Assembly (NCBI GenBank): GCA_902597215.1
Contig: CACJWU010000006.1
Coordinates: 1-35,671, forward strand
DNA from: an uncultured Pelagibacteraceae bacterium
GTDB lineage: Bacteria; Pseudomonadota; Alphaproteobacteria; Pelagibacterales; Pelagibacteraceae
Length of the DNA: 35,671 nucleotides
Direction: 5' to 3'
Shown: one piece after another, positions 21,623 through 29,425 of the stretch
How the letters are laid out: each line of letters opens with the position of its first letter
Numbering within the stretch: the first letter of the stretch is position 1
Position numbers and translations under genes: made by a program
The notes under the pieces: generated by a model
The model's database searches: none
Told to the model about the DNA's origin: nothing
The model's input: only the letters and a program-made list of their open reading frames with translations

Positions 21623-22231
21623 ATGGAATACCTGATATTAGGGTTCTTTACTGGACTAAGCTTAATTTTAGTAATTGGTCCTCAAAATATTTTCGTAATT
21701 GAGCAAGGCTTAAAAAAACAACATATTTTTTTAGTTTGTTTTATTTGTTCCATTTCAGATCTGATATTAATTTTTCTTGGAATATTTCTCTTTCATTATT
21801 TCATTCAGTATTTTAATTCCATAATTGAATTAATATTTAATATACTTTTAGTAATATTCTTAATTCATTTTATTTATTCAAAAATTAAATCTTTTAATTT
21901 TAAAGCCAATTTTAACAGTGAAGTACTCCATTTTTCAAAATTTAATATTTTTTTAAAAACTCTTGGTTTTACTTACCTAAACCCTCATGTCTATTCAGAC
22001 ACAGTCTTTTTCTTAGGTAATTTTTCAAAAAATTTAATTTTGAGTCAGAAGATATTTTTTGGGGCAGGAGCTTCTATAGCGTCTTTTATCTTTTTTTTTA
22101 TAATTGGTTATTTGTCGAAACATTTATCTCACTATGCTCAAAGTGAAATAGTATGGAAAGTTATAAATATATTTATAATTTGTTTTATGAGCTTACTTAC
22201 AGTTTTTGTAATTTTAGAAACAATTAATTAG
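21623..22231 (+). CDS. LysE/ArgO family amino acid exporter
   Basis: 202 aa, six hydrophobic segments. The LysE/ArgO hallmark GLSLILVIGPQNIFVIEQGLKK is present in pieces at 10-31, then CSISDLILIFLGIFLF and FTYLNPHVYSDTVFFLG (about 115-131). Members export lysine or arginine; the specific substrate is unknown. The 3' end overlaps the convergent HisD/HpsN gene by 8 nt. Confidence 0.88.
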   Translation: MEYLILGFFTGLSLILVIGPQNIFVIEQGLKKQHIFLVCFICSISDLILIFLGIFLFHYFIQYFNSIIELIFNILLVIFLIHFIYSKIKSFNFKANFNSEVLHFSKFNIFLKTLGFTYLNPHVYSDTVFFLGNFSKNLILSQKIFFGAGASIASFIFFFIIGYLSKHLSHYAQSEIVWKVINIFIICFMSLLTVFVILETIN

Positions 22232-23510
22232 AATAACCATATTTTCTTAATCTTACATCGCCAGTTCTTGCATGTGCTTCCATTCCTTCGTATCTAGATA
22301 TTCTAGCTGCAGCAGCACCAACAAGTTCTGTAGATTCTTTTGTCATTCTTTGGAAACTTAAAGTTTTTATAAATTTTCCTACAAACAATCCACCTGTATA
22401 TCTTCCAGCTCCTTTGGTTGGTAAAATATGATTTGTTCCCGAACATTTATCTCCATAAGCTACTGTTGTTTCTTCACCTACAAACAATGATCCATAATTA
22501 GTTAATCTTTCATGAAACCATTTCAAATTTTCTGTTTGAACTTCTAAATGCTCAGGAGCATACTCATCACTGATTTTAACTATTTCTTCATCAGTATCAC
22601 AAAGAATTACCTCACCATAATCTCTCCATGCAGCATCAGCATTTGTTCTTGGTACCTCAGGAAGTTCAGCAATTAATTCTGGAACTCTTTTCATAACTTT
22701 TTCAGCAAGTTCTCTACTCGTTGTATACAGCCAACAAGGAGAATTGTAACCGTGTTCAGCTTGACCAACTAAGTCAACAGACACTATTTCAGGATCAGCT
22801 TTAGCATCTGCAATAATTCCTATTTCTGTAGGACCTGCAAATAAATCAATACCAACTTTTCCAAACAAAATTCTTTTTGCTTCAGCAACGAATTGGTTTC
22901 CTGGTCCAACAATGATATCTGCTGGTGGATTTTTAAATAAACCATTAGTCATTGCTGCAATTGCAGGAACCCCTCCTAAATTTAAGATGACATCTGCACC
23001 ACAAAGATCTGCTGTATAAACTATAGTCGGGTGAGCACCAACACCTTCTTTAGGAGGACTACATGCAATAACATTTTTTACACCAGCAACTTTTGCAGTT
23101 GTGACACTCATAACAGCTGAAGCTATATGAGCATATCTTCCACCAGGTATATAACATCCTGCAGTATTCACAGGAATTAATTTTTGACCAGCATATAAAC
23201 CTTTAGATAATTCTACTTCAAAATCTTGGCCATAATTTTTAAGTTGGGCCTCAGCAAATTTTCTCACTCTTTCATACGAAAATTGAATATCATCTTTAGT
23301 TTTTTGATCTAAAGTTTTTTTGATTTCTTCAATTTTTTCTTTTGATACAACTATCTCTCCATTAAATTTATCAAATTTTTTTGTGAGATTTATACAACCT
23401 TGCTCTTTTGTTTTTTCTATATCTTTTAATAAATCTTGTACTATTCCACTGGTTTTTGTGTCATCAGTCGATGATGTTTTAGGTGATTTTTTTAAGTATG
23501 TGATTGTCAT
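22224..23510 (-). CDS. hpsN: HisD-superfamily dehydrogenase, probably sulfopropanediol 3-dehydrogenase
   Basis: 428 aa NAD-dependent dehydrogenase of the histidinol dehydrogenase fold. The zinc and catalytic set is present (Gln250, His253, Glu320-His321, Asp354, His413). Segments IPGGRYAHIASA (121-132), LGGVPAIAAMTNGLF and QAEHGYNSPCWL are like HpsN, which oxidises (R)-2,3-dihydroxypropane-1-sulfonate to (R)-sulfolactate, rather than bona fide HisD, which has IPGG(S/R)AxxPSTVLM and GGAQAIAA. With the sulfolactate-type dehydrogenase and Pta next to it the HpsN reading is reinforced. True HisD cannot be excluded without a tree. Last gene of the minus-strand sulfonate arm. Confidence 0.7.
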   Translation of the reverse strand: MTITYLKKSPKTSSTDDTKTSGIVQDLLKDIEKTKEQGCINLTKKFDKFNGEIVVSKEKIEEIKKTLDQKTKDDIQFSYERVRKFAEAQLKNYGQDFEVELSKGLYAGQKLIPVNTAGCYIPGGRYAHIASAVMSVTTAKVAGVKNVIACSPPKEGVGAHPTIVYTADLCGADVILNLGGVPAIAAMTNGLFKNPPADIIVGPGNQFVAEAKRILFGKVGIDLFAGPTEIGIIADAKADPEIVSVDLVGQAEHGYNSPCWLYTTSRELAEKVMKRVPELIAELPEVPRTNADAAWRDYGEVILCDTDEEIVKISDEYAPEHLEVQTENLKWFHERLTNYGSLFVGEETTVAYGDKCSGTNHILPTKGAGRYTGGLFVGKFIKTLSFQRMTKESTELVGAAAARISRYEGMEAHARTGDVRLRKYGYSN

Positions 23511-23571
23511 TAAATTCTTTTTTAGTTGATGAATTATTTAAGGCAATTTTGATTTTATTGCAAACAAACAT

Positions 23572-24483
23572 TTAATCTAGTGCTACAACAGCCGCTGCCA
23601 TTGAGGCTAATCTTGCAGCTGCTTCATCAGATCTACTGGTAATTACAACTGGAACTTTTCCACCAACCACAACACCTGCAGCACATGCTCCACAGAAGTA
23701 TATAAGCATTTTAACCAGTCCATTACCTGTCTCTACACTTGGTACTAACAATATATCAGCCATCCCAGCGACATCATTTTTTATACCTTTGATAGCAGAG
23801 GATTTTTTTGAAATGCTATTGTCAAAAGCCAATGGTCCAAAAACATCAGCATTTAAATTTTCTTTTTTTGCAAGTTTTGTTATTTCGTCTGCCTCTTTTG
23901 AACTTGGCACACTATCAAGCACCTCCTCAGTTGCAGATAATATTGCAACTTTTGGTCTTGAAATTCCTATTCGATGAGAAAAATTTACAACATTTTTTAA
24001 AATGTGCATTTTTGTTTTTACGTTAGGTAAAACATTTAATGCACCATCAGTAATAATTAATGGTTTATCCTCTTTATCAATAGTCATATGCCAAATATGA
24101 CTTAATCGAGTTTTTCCTAACAAATTATATTCTCTTTTTAAAACTTCCTTCATTAAAACATCAGTATGAATATGTCCTTTCACTATAATTCTAATCTTCT
24201 CTTCGTTAGCAAGTTTTGCAGCAATTGCAGCTGTATTATTTTCAACTGGCTCATGAATTATTTGATATTTTGAAATATCCCATTTCAAATCTTGCGCACA
24301 TTCTAATATTTTTTTTTCATCACCTATAAAAATTGGTTCAATCAAATTTTCGTTTACAGCATCTTGGACTGATAACATTGGCAGAGGTTTTCCAGCATTG
24401 ACTATAGCTGCCTTAACTTCTTTGTTTTTGTTAGCAGCATTTAATAAATTATTTGGACAAACTATTTCTTTATTTGAAAGCAT
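23572..24483 (-). CDS. pta: Phosphate acetyl/butyryltransferase family protein (phosphotransacetylase)
   Basis: 303 aa of the PTA_PTB family, converting acetyl phosphate and CoA to acetyl-CoA. Visible motifs: DAVNENLIEPIFIGDEKKI (42-60), KGHIHTDVLMKEVLK (107-121) and, near the end, the family active-site region NGLVKMLIYFCGACAAGVVVG and ITSRSDEA. In taurine and sulfolactate catabolism Pta takes the acetyl phosphate released by sulfoacetaldehyde acetyltransferase (Xsc). It is two bases downstream of the dehydrogenase gene. Xsc is not encoded in this window. A butyryl-type or other acyl substrate is possible. Confidence 0.88.
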   Translation of the reverse strand: MLSNKEIVCPNNLLNAANKNKEVKAAIVNAGKPLPMLSVQDAVNENLIEPIFIGDEKKILECAQDLKWDISKYQIIHEPVENNTAAIAAKLANEEKIRIIVKGHIHTDVLMKEVLKREYNLLGKTRLSHIWHMTIDKEDKPLIITDGALNVLPNVKTKMHILKNVVNFSHRIGISRPKVAILSATEEVLDSVPSSKEADEITKLAKKENLNADVFGPLAFDNSISKKSSAIKGIKNDVAGMADILLVPSVETGNGLVKMLIYFCGACAAGVVVGGKVPVVITSRSDEAAARLASMAAAVVALD

Positions 24484-24485
24484 AA

Positions 24486-25490
24486 TTATTGTTTTAGAAT
24501 TTCTAAATCTTTTTTAGTTATATTTGAAATTTTAATTTGTTTTTTTGAGTTAATTTTAAATCTTTTAAATTTATTTTGTCCTGGGTACATAATTTCTTTT
24601 ACTCCTTTAATTCTTGGTAATCTTTTTATTTTTCTAATATTGTCTTTTATCCTAGTGTTATAATTTTTTACAAATAAATTTGTTTTAAATGTGATAAATA
24701 AATGTCCAATATTTTGAGGACCTGTAAAATCATCAAAGGGATCTTTTACTCTTCCCGCATGATTTCCACCAGTTAAAACACCACTTAATATATCCACCAT
24801 CCACGCTAAACCCGAACCTCTAAATCCAGCGATTGGTAATTGAACCCCTTGAAGTGCTTTTTTTGCATTAATAGTTGGTTTGCCAAATCTATCTAAAGCA
24901 ACACCCTCAGGTATTTTTTGGTTATTTCTTGCGGCAACTCTTATCTTACCTCTATTAATCATTGAGATAGATGTATCTAAAATAAAAGGAATTTTTGAAC
25001 CAGTTGGAGATCCAAAACAAATTGGGTTTGTTCCAAATAAACTTTTTAAAGCTCCATGTGGGGCAACTGCAGGAGGAGCATTTGTATAAATCATTGTTAT
25101 TAAATTTTTTTTAACGGCTTGTTCAGCATAATAACCTGACAATCCATAATGACCGCTATTTTTAACAGCAACTAATCCCACACCTGTTTCTTTTGCATTT
25201 TGAATTGCTTTTTTTATTGCAATATCTGCCGCTATAAAGCCGATGCTATTATCAGCATCTATATGAGAAATTGATTGAGATATTTTTTTAATCTTTATTT
25301 TTGGTTTTGGATTTATTAATTTTTTAGAAATTCGGTCACAATACATTTTTAACCTTGATAAGCCATGTCCATAGGCTCCAACTAATTCAGCATTAATCAG
25401 AGCATTAGCTGAAACAAGAGCGTGATTGTTGCTTAAGCCATATTTTGTAAAAATATTAACGATTTCTTTTTTTAGATTTTTAATTTTCAA
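24486..25490 (-). CDS. comC: Ldh_2 family dehydrogenase, possible (R)-sulfolactate dehydrogenase
   Basis: NAD(P)-dependent dehydrogenase of the malate/L-lactate/sulfolactate (Ldh_2) family. The hallmarks are GHGLSRLKMYCDRI (about 45-58), SGHYGLSGYYAEQA, PHGALKSLFGTNPICF and GLAWMVDILSGVLTGG. About 334 aa from the TTG at 25490, chosen since it sits after AAAGG and directly follows the permease stop; the open frame goes on to a TTG at 25526, which would overlap the permease gene by 35 nt. Next to HpsN and Pta genes, ComC (sulfolactate to sulfopyruvate) is the best guess; lactate, malate or ureidoglycolate oxidation remain options. Confidence 0.72.
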   Translation of the reverse strand: MKIKNLKKEIVNIFTKYGLSNNHALVSANALINAELVGAYGHGLSRLKMYCDRISKKLINPKPKIKIKKISQSISHIDADNSIGFIAADIAIKKAIQNAKETGVGLVAVKNSGHYGLSGYYAEQAVKKNLITMIYTNAPPAVAPHGALKSLFGTNPICFGSPTGSKIPFILDTSISMINRGKIRVAARNNQKIPEGVALDRFGKPTINAKKALQGVQLPIAGFRGSGLAWMVDILSGVLTGGNHAGRVKDPFDDFTGPQNIGHLFITFKTNLFVKNYNTRIKDNIRKIKRLPRIKGVKEIMYPGQNKFKRFKINSKKQIKISNITKKDLEILKQ

Positions 25491-25491
25491 A

Positions 25492-27414
25492 TTAACCTTT
25501 TCCACGCCAAGGTATTGTTTTATCAATTATTTTCCTTAAAGTAATATCAAACAATAAACCAAGCATTCCCATTATAAATATTGTGATCCAAATTACTTCA
25601 TATTGGAAATATTTTTTTGCAACATTTTCTACAAATCCAATTCCAGTTGTACCTGCTAAAAATTCTGCAGCCACTAAAGTTCCCCAACACATACCAACCG
25701 CAACTCTTATACCTGTTAAAATTTCAGGTAAAGAATTTGGAAAAATAACATATCTTAATATTTGTTTTTTTGATGCACCTAATGAGTGAGCAGCATGAAT
25801 TTTTGACAATTGTGTGCCTGACGCTCCAGCTCTTGCTGATATAATCATAATTGATAAAGAAACCATAAATAATAAGAAGACCTTTCCAGTATTATCAATC
25901 CCAAGAACTGAAATAATTAAAGGAGCCCAAGCCAAAGGAGGTACTGGTCTATATAACTCTATTAAAGGATCAAAAAAGCCTTTAGCAAATCTATTTAGAC
26001 CCATAAATAATCCTAAAGGAACTCCAATTAATATTCCAAAAACTAATCCAAGAAAAACTCTCAGGAAAGAGTCCCAGATATGACCATACGGGACAGGCAC
26101 TTTAAATAATTCAAAGTCTCCAGTAACAACTTTAAGCACATAACCCTTAAAGTTTTGCTTAACTATTCCTTCTTTAGTATGAACTGGATAATCTCCTGGT
26201 AGAATATCAGCTATCCAATCTGGTAAAAGAAAACCAATCATTTTACTGACATCAACCATATCTATCCAGAGAAGTGGAATGTCTTTGTAACCTACACTTG
26301 GTTTCAACATTAGTACAAATTTATTAAAAGTATCAGAAGGTTTTGGTAGCCATCTACCAGACCCTTGCTCAGAACAACTCGGACCACTTGCAACAATTGT
26401 ACCTGCTGGAAATAAAAATATATCAATAAATCTTAATCCACCTTGAGCTTCTTTTTGCGCAACATCAAATTTGATGATTGCATTCTGCATTTTGTTTAAT
26501 GCTTTAGGAGGATAGATGCTTGCAAATTCTATTCTTCTTGCAATTTTTACAATATTTTTTGCATATATTGATGATAATTCCTCACTATCCAAATCTTTTC
26601 TATAAGTTTTAATTTCATCTTTAAGCTCTTTAATTTGACTCTTAAATTTTGGATTATGATTTCTTAATTTGAAAAATTCATCACTTATTAAATTTAATTC
26701 TTGAGCAGCAGCATGAAATTTTAAACCCCTATTTGTTGCTGGAACTAATGGCACTTCTATTGTGTTTTCTATAGATCCGGTTCCTGCACTGACTTTAACT
26801 ATACCCCATCCTCCTTCTTCACCCACAGCTTTTTGTCTTTCATTATACTCTTGTTCTGTTTCAAAAGGAAAATCAGGTTTTTGGAAATTTTCAGTTAAAA
26901 GATTTATTTTACCAGTAATCTCTTCTATTCTTTGTTTGGTCTCCATTTCAAGTAAGTCTTCATTTGTCAGTAAAGGAATTAATTGACTAGTCTTATTAAC
27001 AAATCCAAGAAGAGTTGTTTTTTGCTGATTATTTAATTCATTTGAATTTTGTATTTCATCAAGAATTTGTTGGAGATTTTTGTTCTCTTTTTTTATTTGA
27101 GAAGTACTTTTAAATTCCCTTTCTTCAATTGGAAACTGATATTTCAAACCTAATAATGAGTCATTTACTTTGGCAACTTGACAAAGTTCATTAGCAGATT
27201 TTGGATAAAATCCCTTAGCTATATCCCATGAATAATAAAGCCAAACTAAAAGGAGAAAACTACTTCCAACTATGACCCAATGAGTACCACCCCTTGCTCT
27301 TTCGGGATTTCCGAATACTGCATCAACTTTTTCGGTTTTAATTAATCGCCTACCATAAAGTATACAGCCAACTACTGCAAAAAAAATAAAAAAAGTTACT
27401 ATTTGAGTTAACAT
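25492..27414 (-). CDS. tauC: Taurine-type ABC transporter permease with a large N-terminal extension
   Basis: 640 aa inner-membrane protein. The C-terminal part (about 445-640) is a standard TauC/SsuC permease, with LGLVFGILIGVPLGL, the ELYRPVPPLAWAPL segment and an EAA loop (AAHSLGASKKQILRYVIFPN, 541-560). Usual TauC proteins are 250-280 aa. The first 440 residues are extra: two membrane helices (4-20, 46-62) and a long, charged, partly coiled-coil region (about 100-175 and 255-295), then a further domain with two cysteines-to-serine-like motifs (SGPSCSEQGSGRW, 343-355), likely periplasmic. Operon with tauB upstream. Substrate taken from context. Confidence 0.88.
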   Translation of the reverse strand: MLTQIVTFFIFFAVVGCILYGRRLIKTEKVDAVFGNPERARGGTHWVIVGSSFLLLVWLYYSWDIAKGFYPKSANELCQVAKVNDSLLGLKYQFPIEEREFKSTSQIKKENKNLQQILDEIQNSNELNNQQKTTLLGFVNKTSQLIPLLTNEDLLEMETKQRIEEITGKINLLTENFQKPDFPFETEQEYNERQKAVGEEGGWGIVKVSAGTGSIENTIEVPLVPATNRGLKFHAAAQELNLISDEFFKLRNHNPKFKSQIKELKDEIKTYRKDLDSEELSSIYAKNIVKIARRIEFASIYPPKALNKMQNAIIKFDVAQKEAQGGLRFIDIFLFPAGTIVASGPSCSEQGSGRWLPKPSDTFNKFVLMLKPSVGYKDIPLLWIDMVDVSKMIGFLLPDWIADILPGDYPVHTKEGIVKQNFKGYVLKVVTGDFELFKVPVPYGHIWDSFLRVFLGLVFGILIGVPLGLFMGLNRFAKGFFDPLIELYRPVPPLAWAPLIISVLGIDNTGKVFLLFMVSLSIMIISARAGASGTQLSKIHAAHSLGASKKQILRYVIFPNSLPEILTGIRVAVGMCWGTLVAAEFLAGTTGIGFVENVAKKYFQYEVIWITIFIMGMLGLLFDITLRKIIDKTIPWRGKG

Positions 27415-28212
27415 TTAATTTTCTTTCCCCATTATTTCTTCCTCCATATTCCAAATCATTTCTAAAATTTCCTCTCGTTTTGTAGAGAAATCTTTATTTT
27501 TTTTAATTTCTCTTAAATCTTCTTTCAAACCCATTGATGCAAAAGGAAGATTATATTCCTTATGTATTCTTCCTGGTCTAGGAGCCATTACATATAATCT
27601 TTCTCCAAGTAATAAAGCTTCTTCAACCGAATGAGTAATTAATATAATTGTCTTTCCAGTTTCTTTCCAAATTTTTAGAACCAATGATTGCATCTTTTCT
27701 CTAGTTAATGCATCAAGTGCTCCTAAGGGCTCATCCATTAAAATTAAATCTGGATCATTAATTAAACATCTGGCAAGAGCAACTCTTTGCTGCATACCAC
27801 CTGACAATTGATAAGTTGGTGTATTACCAAAACCTTTAAGTCCAACTATTTCTAACCACTCATCAACTTTTTTTTGAGTTTTTATTGGATCTTCATTTTT
27901 CATTCTCAATCCAAAATTGACATTTTCAGCTACTGTTAACCATTCAAATAAAGCTCCCTGTTGAAAAACCATTCCTCTCTCAACTCCAGGACCATCTATT
28001 TCTTTATTATTTAAAGTTATAATTCCTGAAGTTGGTCTAATAAATCCAGCCGTTATATTTAGTAAAGTTGTTTTTCCACATCCAGAGGGACCTAATACAG
28101 TAAGGAGTTCTCCCTTTTTAAGAGTAAAATTTAAATCTTTTAATGCATGAACAGTTTCTCCTTTGGGAGTCTTAAAAATCATATTTAAGTTTTGAGAAAC
28201 TAAATCGCTCAT
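27415..28212 (-). CDS. tauB: Taurine-type ABC transporter ATP-binding protein
   Basis: 265 aa ATPase of the nitrate/sulfonate/taurine (NitT/TauT) group. Walker A GPSGCGKTT 41-49, Q-loop MVFQQGALFEW, signature LSGGMQQ 136-142, Walker B ILMDEP 157-162, H-loop ILITHSVEEALLL. The VFQQGALFEWLTV and MAPRPGRIH segments are typical of TauB/SsuB. Its stop is next to the tauC ATG. A terminator-like hairpin lies between it and tauA, so its level may be set below that of the binding protein. Confidence 0.94.
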   Translation of the reverse strand: MSDLVSQNLNMIFKTPKGETVHALKDLNFTLKKGELLTVLGPSGCGKTTLLNITAGFIRPTSGIITLNNKEIDGPGVERGMVFQQGALFEWLTVAENVNFGLRMKNEDPIKTQKKVDEWLEIVGLKGFGNTPTYQLSGGMQQRVALARCLINDPDLILMDEPLGALDALTREKMQSLVLKIWKETGKTIILITHSVEEALLLGERLYVMAPRPGRIHKEYNLPFASMGLKEDLREIKKNKDFSTKREEILEMIWNMEEEIMGKEN

Positions 28213-28242
28213 AAAAACTTTATATTAGAATTTCTAATAAAA

Positions 28243-28278
28243 AAATAGGCACCAATTTATTTTAATTGGCGCCTATTT
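28243..28278 (-). terminator. Intraoperonic terminator between tauA and tauB
   Basis: Arms AATTGGCGCCTATTT (28264-28278) and AAATAGGCACCAATT (28243-28257) around a 6-nt loop. The single non-Watson-Crick position is a G-U in the minus-strand RNA but an A-C in the plus-strand RNA, which fixes its direction. T6 follows on the minus strand (28245-28236). It probably gives partial termination, leaving more tauA than tauBC message. Confidence 0.8.
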
Positions 28279-28299
28279 AAATTTTTATCTACCTTTAAA

Positions 28300-29241
28300 T
28301 TATAAAGGTAAAAAACTTGTATCTACGTTTCCTCTTGGTGTTCCCATTCCTTTTAGGAATGCATCAAGATTTCCACTCTCCATAGACTGTTTTGTTTCTT
28401 CTGGAGTTAGGAATTTAAAGCCACTTAAAGTTTCTTTCATATCAGCAACTTTCATCTCAGAAGCTCTTGACATAGCATTCATATCACTTTTTCCAGCTCT
28501 ATATCTAGCATTTGCTTCATGTGTTACTTCGATAAAAGTTCTTAACATGCCAGGATTTTCCTTCATAAACTTTGTAGTTACAGAAGTAATATCTATACCC
28601 AAAATACCAGCATCTCTTGCTTCTTGAACTGTAAGTAATCTAGATCCAACTGCAGTTGCTGCTTTAATAGAATTACCACCAAATAAACATGCCATTACAA
28701 CATCGCCGCTTACTAACGCAGCCGCTCCTTCTTCAGGATCCATTTGAATAATATCCATTTTTTTTCTATCAGCTCCAACAACTTTCATACTTTCATCAAA
28801 AACGTATTCAGCCATTGTTCCTAATGGAACAGCAACTTTTTTACCCTCTAACTCTGTTGCGTTTGCTTTTGTAATTCCAGAAGCGTTAGATGTTACACAA
28901 GTAGTACCACCCATTCCGTATTCCATTGCAATATCAACAAGCTTAATAGGCGCTTTAGATTTTACAGCATTTATGAAAGGAACCAAACCTTGTGAGTAAG
29001 AGATATCTATATCTCCTGCTAACATAGCATCAGTCATAGCTCCACCATTAGTGAAATTAGTCCACTTAACAGGCACACCTAAGGCTTTTGCAAAGTTTTT
29101 TTTCATCATGTCTTCTAAATTTGGACTTGGCCATTCTAAGAAGTATGCAACTCTTACTTCATTCGCAGCTGAATTTGCAACTGAGATTGAAAGATTTAGA
29201 GCCACGAAACACCCAAGAATAAAACTAATTATTTTTTTCAT
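28300..29241 (-). CDS. tauA: Taurine-type ABC transporter substrate-binding protein
   Basis: 313 aa periplasmic binding protein of the NMT1/TauA family. Signal peptide at 1-25 (NSA|ANEVRVAYF). The family core includes VAYFLEWPSPN, NGGAMTDAMLAGDIDISYSQG (about 64-84), KKVAVPLGTMAEY (about 134-146) and a C-terminal ATPEE-like LTPEETKQSM. Full length. Binding of taurine is suggested by the adjacent taurine-pyruvate type aminotransferase and alanine dehydrogenase; hypotaurine or another sulfonate is possible. First gene of its transcript, divergent from the aminotransferase. GAGGA ribosome site. Confidence 0.9.
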   Translation of the reverse strand: MKKIISFILGCFVALNLSISVANSAANEVRVAYFLEWPSPNLEDMMKKNFAKALGVPVKWTNFTNGGAMTDAMLAGDIDISYSQGLVPFINAVKSKAPIKLVDIAMEYGMGGTTCVTSNASGITKANATELEGKKVAVPLGTMAEYVFDESMKVVGADRKKMDIIQMDPEEGAAALVSGDVVMACLFGGNSIKAATAVGSRLLTVQEARDAGILGIDITSVTTKFMKENPGMLRTFIEVTHEANARYRAGKSDMNAMSRASEMKVADMKETLSGFKFLTPEETKQSMESGNLDAFLKGMGTPRGNVDTSFLPL

Positions 29242-29329
29242 TTAATCCTCTTTCTTGATTATTTATATGTTCTAAGTTTAAGATTAAATCTGCCTATATG
29301 TAAAACAAAAAAATGGTTATAATGGTCAT

Positions 29330-29344
29330 ACAACTTTAAGTTGT
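29330..29344. promoter_or_regulatory. Palindrome 1 in the tauA/aminotransferase divergent gap
   Basis: ACAACTTTAAGTTGT is a perfect 7-1-7 inverted repeat in the 184-nt divergent region. Possible dimeric regulator site. No regulator gene is adjacent, so the protein is unknown. Confidence 0.5.
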
Positions 29345-29365
29345 GACAATTATTTTGGTGGTTTA

Positions 29366-29384
29366 TTAGACTTAATTAGTCTAA
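29366..29384. promoter_or_regulatory. Palindrome 2 in the tauA/aminotransferase divergent gap
   Basis: TTAGACTTAATTAGTCTAA, arms TTAGACT and AGTCTAA with 5 nt between them. Located 41 nt before the aminotransferase ATG. It overlaps a possible promoter, TTGTGA (29341-29346), 17 nt, TATTAG (29364-29369). Operator or small hairpin in the 5' leader. Confidence 0.5.
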
Positions 29385-29425
29385 AGAAATTAAATATTTA
29401 AAATATAAAAATTAATTATAATTTT

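Noticed and set aside
23511..23571. Terminator between pta and hpsN
   Set aside because: Only a 5-bp GCAAT/ATTGC stem is present without a proper T-tract; too weak to call.
25491..25526. Upstream TTG start for the Ldh_2 dehydrogenase
   Set aside because: Overlaps the permease 3' end by 35 nt; the TTG at 25490 with AAAGG upstream matches the normal family N terminus better. A GTG at about 25505 is also possible.
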